Of a DNA stretch of 12,484 nucleotides, positions 7,241-12,484 are shown in pieces. The notes beneath the pieces are model-generated. The model was not told the origin of the DNA and searched no databases. It worked only from the letters and a program-made list of their open reading frames with translations. Numbering within the stretch: the stretch's first letter is position 1; each line of letters begins with the position of its first letter. Source of the DNA: Paramacrobiotus metropolitanus (Eukaryota > Tardigrada > Eutardigrada > Parachela > Macrobiotidae); contig NW_026570738.1 of the NCBI RefSeq assembly GCF_019649055.1, positions 1 to 12,484 of the forward strand, in the 5' to 3' direction. Position numbers and translations under genes: made by a program.

Positions 7241-10200
7241 GTAAGCGTTCCAGCCTGTAGTCCTAAAAAGTGAGCGAAATCAACTTCAAGTAACTTCAAA
7301 CAACTGAGATTTCCTTTGAGCAATTAGATTAAAATTTTGCGAGAAAAATGTATCCACACAAAGTAGGTTATATGTACATTTACCAGAGTATCTAAACTGC
7401 ATATTGACCATATTTAAGTAGACTCAGGTTCAGTTAGATTATCTTCATTGACAATGCCGATTAGTAGGTTTTAATATTTTTGTACAAGCGTCCCGCTTCA
7501 GTACATAACATGTGCCAGTCTGACTAAACAGGATTGAGTCGAAGTTTTTTTGCAAATTTCTGACCAAAAATACCGACACCCAAATGCCATGCGCTTTTGA
7601 TAGACAATCTGGAATATATAAATAAATGTTCACGGTAAATAGATATTCTGTACTGCTTTTCGGTTGCGTAGAAATGCATTTCTTTTGCGGAGCAGGTGCG
7701 GGTTTTGGAACAAATTGTGAGCTAAGATCAACACTATCATTATTTGTTTCGTGACCCAGATTTAAACACGTTTCCTGCATTCGCTCCAGACGGCTATCGG
7801 CATTTAATTCGGTGGTTGAGGAGCGATGTGAACATGAAAACCGCAGATACGATGGGCATAAGGAGGGCGGCGTACAAGGATCTCCTTAATACGTTTGCGG
7901 TTTTTCGTAGCACATCAAACGAAAACTGTAGTTACGTCCTTGGAAGTGAAGAAATGATCGTGGCGCTACTATGCGATCTTCGAAGTTCTTGCGTCTCACC
8001 GCAACACGTAACCATTATCAATTTGATTTATGACTATGCGCAAAATGAGAAGGTAATGGAGATCCTTGATTGGTTTTTCTCGCTGAATGATCTGAACCCA
8101 TTGCCAGAAACGTTAATGAAGACCTTAATGCAGATAACAAGTGTGGCCCATAACAAGCCAAGCAGCAATTTATCGAGCAGAGCAGCGTTGTGCGAGCTGC
8201 TGATTAACCAGATTGCCTACTTTAACACCTTGGAGCCAGCAGAAAGGGCCTTGTGCTTTTTTTTTCGGCTTTCTACGTGCCAAACGTAAGCATATCTTTA
8301 CTGTAAACATTCGTAACTTTTTATCGAACTTAGCAAGATAATTTATTTTAGATCATTTATTTTGGTGATCAATTTATATATCAGCTAATTTATTGTTTTA
8401 ATTAGATCATCGATACCATCTAGGTAACGTTGATATCTAATTTTGACCGAATTAAAAATGGATTATCTAAACGTTATTGAATTTTCTTCACAGTGCGAAA
8501 ACAAGTGAAAGCTACAATTCCGCATCTGACAGAAACCGGGCTTATTTATGGTTTCGTTTTGGAAACCAAAGAACGCTACCTGAAGAAACAATCTCTACGA
8601 TTCCACGACATAAGAGAGACCGATCTTGTGATACGCCGACAGGGGGCAGAAGAAATTACGGAAGTATTATCCTTTTATAAAGCAAGCGCCAGCAAATATG
8701 ACGCCGAGAGCTCAAGCCTAACCGCCGGCGACAAAGCTGTCAAGTACGACCAGAAGTTCTATCCGTTCCAGGTATCTATTCTGTATCTTCTAGTTTGGCT
8801 TATTTCAGGATTTGCATGGGTTTTTGTTTACCAGAAATCATCGACTTCGGCATCTGCAGTTTCGGGGGCTTCTGTTCCCCCCATTCGTATCGTTATGCCC
8901 CAGGGGCGCCGAGATGTACCGTTCGCCGACTTACTGTTCGAAGAGATGCTGGAAATCTTTGTAGAACGATTCGTATCCGTGAATCCAGTTCGTGATCCGG
9001 AAACGGCTGCTTTAATCGGTACCGATATAATGCAAAACACAAAGTTGAGGATCTTTTGGCTTCATTCTGTATCACCAAGGAAATTTGCGACGATTTCTTA
9101 GCTCCTAACTTTGTTTCTTCGGAGTGTATTGATCTCGCGCATTTTATTGCCAGGAAGTTTTTTGTATCGTTCGGTGGAAGCACATATTTTGGGCAATCGT
9201 TTAACGATTTTATGTCAAACATTTTCAATATCGGCGCAAAGGCTTCGCAAATTTGTATTTTGGAGAACATTCAACTGTGTTAATGAGGCACGGGGATCGG
9301 CTGATGTACGTGGATCCGGCTGGCAAAGCAACGTTGGATAACCCTGCTCTGATGCGAGTCATCAGCGGATTCTTATTCGGGGTGAATTCCACTTTCAGAT
9401 ACAGAGAATACGGCATTTGCCGGATCGCCGAGAGCCCGAACGGGTGGTTCAGTTCAGGATTCTGACTGTATTTACCGTAAGTCGCTTTGGTCCATAAATG
9501 TTAAGAAACGGATAGCTGTGAAAGGGCGTTAATTTCTGATTAACCTTCTGTTCATTTGCAGGATGACGCAAAAAGTTTACGTCCTTTGGCGACATATCCG
9601 TTATACGCTGAATGGAATACCTTGTTTCACTGGTGCATGCAACAATACCCTACGGTACATTTAGATAATCGATTAGAAGCAAAGAGATTACAATTTTTTT
9701 ATATCATCAGTTTTACTGAGTGTTTTAGTTTGATTAGATCATCTGTAAAGTTTAGCTGATTTGATTTCATAACCAGAAGAGATACATCATCTGTGCACGT
9801 ACTCAACTGATTGCAAAAATATATGAGGACACATAAAATCACGTTACAGACCATGTATGTGGGTTTATTTTTGGGCATCCGTTCCAATATTCCGGTATTT
9901 GCGGGACAAGGATTACGCGATTGTTAATGTAAGTGGTTGGTTTTGTTCAGATTTGTTTTGTGTACTTATGTTCTGTTGTCCCCTAGTTGGCGGGGTACGA
10001 GTTTATCATAAAGCAGAAGGATTTCGCTGAGCACTTGGCGTTTAAACTCGAGTTCCGGATGCTCCACGACATCGCTGCGATATCGCCGATCTAGTAGTGG
10101 ACCTGGGCGCCCAGCCGCTATCGGATAGGGACGTTTTCGGCAGCGCTGTAAAGCGTGTGTTCGCCAAAGATGGCAACCAGGTGACCGACACCGAACAGGA

Positions 10201-10894
10201 AATCAGTATTTCCGATAACCAGGGCCTTGGCACTGAGAATTCGAAAGAGGTAGTTATTATTTCACGTTCAGCTGTACGTTGAAACTATTGTGTGCTTTGA
10301 TTGTTGGTTTATTGACAGTTCATTTAAACGTAGGTGATACAAAGTGATTTAACTAAGCAGCTGACCGAACCCTACTGCGCTGAGAAGCTGGAAGAGGAAG
10401 TGGATGACACTACGCGTAGGCAAACCGCAAAAGGCTCGTAAGCGTGCCGGTGTGGCCAAGGCGAAGTCAAAGGTAGGGAAACTCTTACAGCATCGTCTTT
10501 AGATTCAGTTGCGTTCTTTGTGAGTTTCACGTTTTTCTGCAGAGCGCAGTTTGAAAGGGAATTGCGAAAAACGTTATCTCGGCACAACAGCAGTCGTCAG
10601 CAGCCAGAGTGAAAACCAGTGTGGAACCTGCAACACAAGAAATCATGTTGGCAGGAATGATGGAACGTTGGATAGATAACCTAAGCTCATATACATTATC
10701 TATATTTGAATAATCGATTTTCTTAAATGTAGATAATCTATTTCGCACACTATTTAGCAGAAACGTTTTTCCAGGAAACCATTGTGGAACCTGTAACACA
10801 AGAAATCATGTCTCGATCAATAGCTATATTAAAACTTCGTTTTAATATAGCTATTGATCATGACTCTGTTAAGATCATTATTGCGCTTTTGTAA
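6696..10894 (+). CDS. Multi-exon gene of unrecognised product, interrupted by frame changes
   Basis: I do not recognise this protein. Exons are inferred from long open stretches bounded by GT donors and AG acceptors with matching phase: 7240/7760, 8771/8835, 9928/9987 and 10249/10334 join cleanly. The product would be roughly 800 or more residues, starting with a basic, acidic-patched N-terminus, followed by a mostly helical middle, and ending in a Lys/Arg-rich segment that resembles a nuclear localisation signal. Frame changes are needed at 8257, 9045, 9245, 9438, 10075 and 10425. All but the first fit one missing base. It is either a young pseudogene or an intact gene in a sequence with indel errors. 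Only a homology search or RNA data would settle its family and ends. Confidence 0.6.
7241..7759 (+). other. Intron of about 519 nt
   Basis: The donor GTAAGC at 7241 and the acceptor GACCCAG ending at 7759 join phase 1 to phase 1 and rebuild an Asp codon, so the frame continues into LNTFPAFAPDGYRHLIRWL. A 111-codon minus-strand open frame (7445-7780) lies almost entirely inside it. It has no motif I recognise. The intron is AT-rich and six to nine times longer than most others here. Confidence 0.65.
7760..8285 (+). CDS. Exon 2 of the unrecognised spliced gene
   Basis: About 175 codons without a stop, predicted mostly helical, with segments such as TMGIRRAAYKDLLNTFAVF, EEMIVALLCDLRSSCVS and QNEKVMEILDWFFSLNDLN. 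It ends at a good donor, AAAC/GTAAGC at 8286. A nine-T run at 8257-8265 sits just before the end. Reading it with one T fewer gives GFLRAK and phase 1, exactly what the next exon needs, while the sequence as given ends in the wrong phase. No known domain is recognised. Confidence 0.65.
8494..8771 (+). CDS. Exon 3 of the unrecognised spliced gene
   Basis: It follows an intron (8286-8493) ending in the pyrimidine-rich acceptor TTTTCTTCACAG. The open frame reads HLTETGLIYGFVLETKERYL and FHDIRETDLVIRRQGAEEIT, a likely beta-alpha mix, and ends at TTCCAG/GTATCT. There is no start codon, consistent with an internal exon. No family is recognised. Confidence 0.65.
8772..8834 (+). other. 63-nt in-frame, stop-free intron (exitron-like)
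   Basis: The donor GTATCT and the acceptor TTTTTGTTTACCAG enclose exactly 63 nt, or 21 codons, with no stop in the reading frame. Removing or keeping it leaves the frame intact on both sides. If kept, it would insert a strongly hydrophobic segment (starting VSILYLLVWLISGFAW) of membrane-helix length. The acceptor tract, and the sudden change from a charged soluble sequence, favour the intron reading. Confidence 0.6.
8835..9476 (+). CDS. Exon 4 of the unrecognised spliced gene
   Basis: The exon opens with a Ser/Ala-rich linker, then RIVMPQGRRDVPFADLLFEE and RDPETAALIGTDIMQNTK. Three register changes follow, at about 9045, 9245 and 9438, each repaired by one extra base, twice at short A runs. 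The segments between them are clearly coding-like: DFLAPNFVSSECIDLAHFIA, then STVLMRHGDRLMYVDPAGK and NPALMRVISGFLFGVNSTF, then VVQFRILTVFT. It ends at ACC/GTAAGT (9477) in phase 0. The HGDRLMYVDPAG stretch weakly recalls the His/Asp part of some cysteine proteases, but no catalytic Cys context can be defended. Confidence 0.6.
9562..9744 (+). CDS. Exon 5 of the unrecognised spliced gene (3' end uncertain)
   Basis: An 85-nt intron (9477-9561, GTAAGT...TTCATTTGCAG) joins phase 0 to phase 0, leading into DDAKSLRPLATYPLYAEWNT. The coding look fades after about 9690, where the sequence becomes T-rich. The donor chosen here (TCT/GTAAAG at 9745) keeps phase, but an earlier weak donor is possible. 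Product unknown. Confidence 0.5.
9850..9928 (+). CDS. Small exon 6 of the unrecognised spliced gene
   Basis: It lies between the acceptor CGTTACAG (ending 9849) and the donor AAT/GTAAGT (9929). Two registers look coding: one reads VGLFLGIRSNIPVFAGQGLR and ends in TAA at the donor, the other reads RYLRDKDYAIVN and joins the next exon in phase. The second must be right at the 3' end, so either a register change lies inside the exon or the whole exon uses the second frame. Confidence 0.4.
9987..10249 (+). CDS. Exon 7 of the unrecognised spliced gene
   Basis: A 58-nt intron (9929-9986, acceptor GTCCCCTAG) joins in phase to LAGYEFIIKQKDFAEHLAFK. Near 10075 one missing base moves the frame, after which it reads DLVVDLGAQPLSDRDVFGSA and VFAKDGNQVTDTEQEISI and ends GAG/GTAGTT in phase 0. 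It appears soluble and mixed in charge, with no recognised domain. Confidence 0.6.
10334..10472 (+). CDS. Exon 8 of the unrecognised spliced gene, basic tail
   Basis: An 84-nt intron (10250-10333) joins phase 0 to phase 0: VIQSDLTKQLTEPYCAEKLE, then an acidic EEEVDDTTR. One missing base near 10425 restores a Lys/Arg-rich tail, KPQKARKRAGVAKAKSK, which resembles a nuclear localisation or nucleic-acid-binding tail. It ends at AAG/GTAGGG in phase 0. Confidence 0.55.
10543..10680 (+). CDS. Possible exon 9, with an early in-frame TGA
   Basis: A 70-nt intron (10473-10542, acceptor TTTTTCTGCAG) joins in phase to Ser-Ala-Val and then TGA at 10552-10554. That TGA may be the natural stop of the gene. 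The same frame nevertheless remains coding-like beyond it (SAARVKTSVEPATQEIMLAG, MMERWIDNLSS), and part of that segment is duplicated in the next candidate exon, so an extended reading is also possible. Confidence 0.35.
10621..10811 (+). repeat. 28-nt direct repeat, copies 163 bp apart
   Basis: The copies at 10621-10648 and 10784-10811 differ at one base of 28. Both read as VEP(A/V)TQEIM in the frame of their candidate exon. A sequence with stops and an acceptor-like TTTTTCCAG lies between them, suggesting duplication of a small exon. Confidence 0.75.
10775..10894 (+). CDS. Possible last exon carrying the hairpin, ends at TAA
   Basis: After the acceptor GTTTTTCCAG (ending 10774) the frame opens with ETIVEPVTQEIMSRSIAI, runs through both arms of a perfect hairpin and stops at TAA 10892-10894. 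The first 12 residues match the duplicated exon 9 motif. The residues encoded by the hairpin are hydrophobic and may be accidental. The donor that would feed this exon is not identified. Confidence 0.3.
   Translation, partial: ETIVEPVTQEIMSRSIAILKLRFNIAIDHDSVKIIIALL
10815..10859. repeat. Perfect hairpin, 21-bp arms, 3-nt loop
   Basis: The left arm (10815-10835) and the right arm (10839-10859) are exact reverse complements over 21 bases, with loop TTC. Each arm begins or ends with GATC and has the AT-rich core AGCTATATT / AATATAGCT. It lies four bases after the second 28-nt direct-repeat copy. Confidence 0.95.
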
Positions 10895-11141
10895 ATTATT
10901 CGTAACTAAGTTCCTGTGTATGTTTTCCGCCTGTCGTCAGTTCACAAAAACAGAATTAGCACAGCTAATTCCGGTTACAACACAGCAGGGATGATTGTTA
11001 GGCAGGACGACTTAAAGTGCCGTTAGGGTGTGTCTTTTGTGCAAGTAGATGTACCTACCGAAGCTGGAGAAGCAAACCGTCATCCACTGTGAATGTGGCA
11101 TGTGTAGCGATTGTGTGTTTCTGTTCATTGAATTTCAGTTA
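10895..11141 (+). other. Region with weak coding hints, including a Cys cluster
   Basis: There is no long frame. A 34-codon ORF at 11049-11153 reads MYLPKLEKQTVIHCECGMCS then DC, giving CX1CX2CX2C, which could be part of a zinc-binding module such as the second half of a RING-like finger, but it is too short to assign. A short segment near 10940-10990 (TKTELAQLIPVTTQQG) follows an acceptor-like GTCGTCAG. Any of these could be further exons. Confidence 0.25.
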
Positions 11142-11206
11142 CTGTTATGTTGAAGCAAAGTCTACTTCAATATAAAGTAAAGTTTATGCTTACTTCAACT
11201 TAACAG
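11142..11206. repeat. Imperfect inverted repeat, 18-bp arms
   Basis: Arms 11142-11159 and 11189-11206 pair at 15 of 18 positions around a 29-nt loop. Both contain the word GTTGAAG or its complement, and another CTTCAA in the loop could give an alternative, smaller stem. Confidence 0.6.
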
Positions 11207-11440
11207 CATCTGATGGTTTACATAGTATAACAAGTCGATCTTATCTTCCGCCTACTCTCTTGGATGAGGCGTTGGGGGATCCTTTAGCAAGGACGGCGGC
11301 CTGGTTGCGCCGGTGACCCATGTTCCGGTGCCAGTGTCTTCCATGAACCGGTGCCAAAGAGAAACCAATCGTTACGCGTAACTGTTGTTGCTGCCGCAGA
11401 CTGTGGCAACAACAATAGTACAGTTTAAAAAGTTTATATG
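11176..11440 (+). other. Exon-like segment in two registers
   Basis: One frame reads NLTASDGLHSITSRSYLPPT and LLDEALGDPLARTAAWLRR to a TGA at 11314-11316. A neighbouring frame reads GVGGSFSKDGGLVAPVTHVP from about 11270 and, after one missing base near 11335, continues VFHEPVPKRNQSLRV to a TAA near 11428. A 23-bp-period duplication (11318 and 11341, CCATG..CCGGTGCCA) encodes the HVPVP and HEPVP motifs. A 9-bp perfect inverted repeat (11383-11391 and 11406-11414) follows. It may be a 3' exon of the upstream gene or a separate gene fragment. Confidence 0.3.
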
Positions 11441-11719
11441 GGTTTTGGAAAAAACATGCAATAGCAAGTATTTAAAGAAATTTTGAAGTTAAAACCGTCC
11501 AAACGGGTAAAATCATACAAACCGTGATACCTACAAACATTTAGAAACAATAAAAGTCCAAAAACTTAAAACCCGCTCTCATTGTCAGAACTCAGAAACA
11601 AAGTTACGGCGAGCCGAGGTCTCACTGTCATCAGATCATTTTAATAACTTCCGAATATGTACCTAATGATAATACTGCTTCCTGAATAATTATTGTTAAA
11701 ACTGTACTATATTGGTTAA
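11441..11719. other. AT-rich region leading into the satellite
   Basis: No gene is seen. Scattered TTAAAACCG and TTAAAACCC words (near 11489 and 11565) look like strongly diverged units of the array that follows. There is an AATAAA-like polyadenylation word near 11549. Confidence 0.4.
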
Positions 11720-12245
11720 GACCTGTAAAACCTTACAACCCCTACAAGAAAGAATCACCGTAAAAACTTTATATTTAGAAATAAAACTGTCAACGCCTTA
11801 AAACCGGCTTCAGAAGAACACAATCAAAACCAAAAATCATTAAAAACCGCTAAAACCTTAAAACCGCTTTCTGAGGAATCACTGATAAAACTGTAATTCA
11901 GTGATAAAAATGCTAAAACCTTAAAACCGCTTTCCGAAAGCTCACTACCAAAACTAAATATTAGTAAAAACTGCTAAAACCTTAAAACCGCTTTTTGAAA
12001 GTTTCTGCTTAAACTGTATAATAGTAATAAAACCACTAAAACCTTAAAACCGTTTTCTGAGAAATCAGTGCTAAAACTGTATAATAGTAATAAAACCAAT
12101 AAAACCCTAAACCCTTTTTCTGAGAAATCACTGATAAACTGTAATTGGGTAATAAGACTGCTAAAACCTTAAAACCGCTTTCCGAAAAATCACTATCAGA
12201 ACTATATATTACTAAAAACCGTTAAAACCTTAAAACCGCTTTTTG
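11720..12245. repeat. Tandem array, imperfect unit of about 62 bp
   Basis: The word AAAACCTTAAAACCGCTTT or a close variant begins at 11727, 11792, 11852, 11915, 11976, 12038, 12101, 12163 and 12224, with spacings of 65, 60, 63, 61, 62, 63, 62 and 61. The middle of the unit carries variants of TGAGAAATCACTGATAAAACTG. The first two copies are more diverged. Every frame is rich in stops, so it is non-coding. Confidence 0.9.
11780..12094 (+). promoter_or_regulatory. AATAAA polyadenylation-type hexamers inside the array
   Basis: AATAAA occurs at 11780-11785, 12026-12031 and 12089-12094 within repeat units. They could serve as 3'-end signals for the upstream spliced gene, but AATAAA is common in AT-rich DNA, so this is only a possibility. 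Confidence 0.25.
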
Positions 12246-12484
12246 AGAAATCATTGTCGAACCGATGTACTTATTATCTTATTATTTAAAACGTTTGGTT
12301 TTATTAGTTTTAATAGTTTAAAAATTAGATTTGGACCACTTTGTACCTACCCTCCCCACAATGTTGTCTTACGCCAGCGGGACCGTCCATTAGTTGAATG
12401 TCAGTCATTAACCGGAATCGGATCATGAGCAAACTCACTTAAAATTTGACGCTTTTTTAATATGTATTTCCAACGGTAACACGT
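12246..12484. other. Sequence after the array, nothing recognised
   Basis: The repeat stops at about 12245. The rest is AT-rich with a somewhat GC-richer patch near 12345-12425. The 61-codon plus-strand frame at 12243 has no recognisable motif and starts inside the last repeat unit. Confidence 0.4.

Noticed and set aside
7445-7780. A 111-codon minus-strand gene
   Set aside because: It lies almost wholly in the 519-nt intron and overlaps exon 2 antisense, lacks a recognisable motif and has no visible promoter or splice context.
9253-9476. A cysteine protease (Ulp1 or adenain type) in exon 4
   Set aside because: A His, an Asp and, in a different register, a Gln-Asp-Ser-Asp-Cys string occur, but not in one frame and without the family's spacing. 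The frame that fits the splice site lacks the Cys.

Overview
This is eukaryotic nuclear DNA. Exons are cut by short GT-AG introns (about 58-85 nt, plus two of about 208 and 519 nt), there are no bacterial-style operons or ribosome binding sites, and minisatellites and a decayed retroelement are present. Introns and base composition fit an invertebrate or a protist, but nothing fixes the lineage. All recognisable genes read on the + strand. No rRNA, tRNA or CRISPR array was seen.

Region 1 (1-937): AT-rich DNA with a four-copy minisatellite of about 36 bp (551-695). Region 2 (938-6246): a broken, GC-richer Gag gene of a Ty3/gypsy-type LTR retrotransposon. In order it holds a PT-rich repeat region, a long coiled coil, a Gln/Pro-rich linker, a capsid-like core, an RGG-type basic stretch, a CCHC zinc knuckle and an extra C-terminal region. 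No protease, reverse transcriptase, RNase H or integrase follows, and no LTR pair was found, so this is a Gag-only remnant. About ten frame changes and eight in-frame stops break it.

Region 3 (6247-6695): AT-rich spacer, perhaps the promoter of the next gene. Region 4 (6696 to about 10894): a multi-exon gene whose product I do not recognise. Several exon junctions keep phase exactly, which supports the model, but about six single-base frame changes interrupt it. Region 5 (10895-11440): weaker exon-like segments and inverted repeats. Region 6 (about 11720-12245): an array of roughly 62-bp imperfect repeats, some carrying AATAAA.

Most frame changes in both unrelated genes are of the one-base-missing type, so part of the damage may be assembly error. 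The in-frame stops in the Gag gene cannot be explained that way and point to real decay. The most interesting items are the Gag-only architecture with its coiled coil, the 63-nt in-frame intron that would encode a membrane-like segment if retained, the perfect 21-bp-arm hairpin at 10815-10859, and the unrecognised spliced gene itself.
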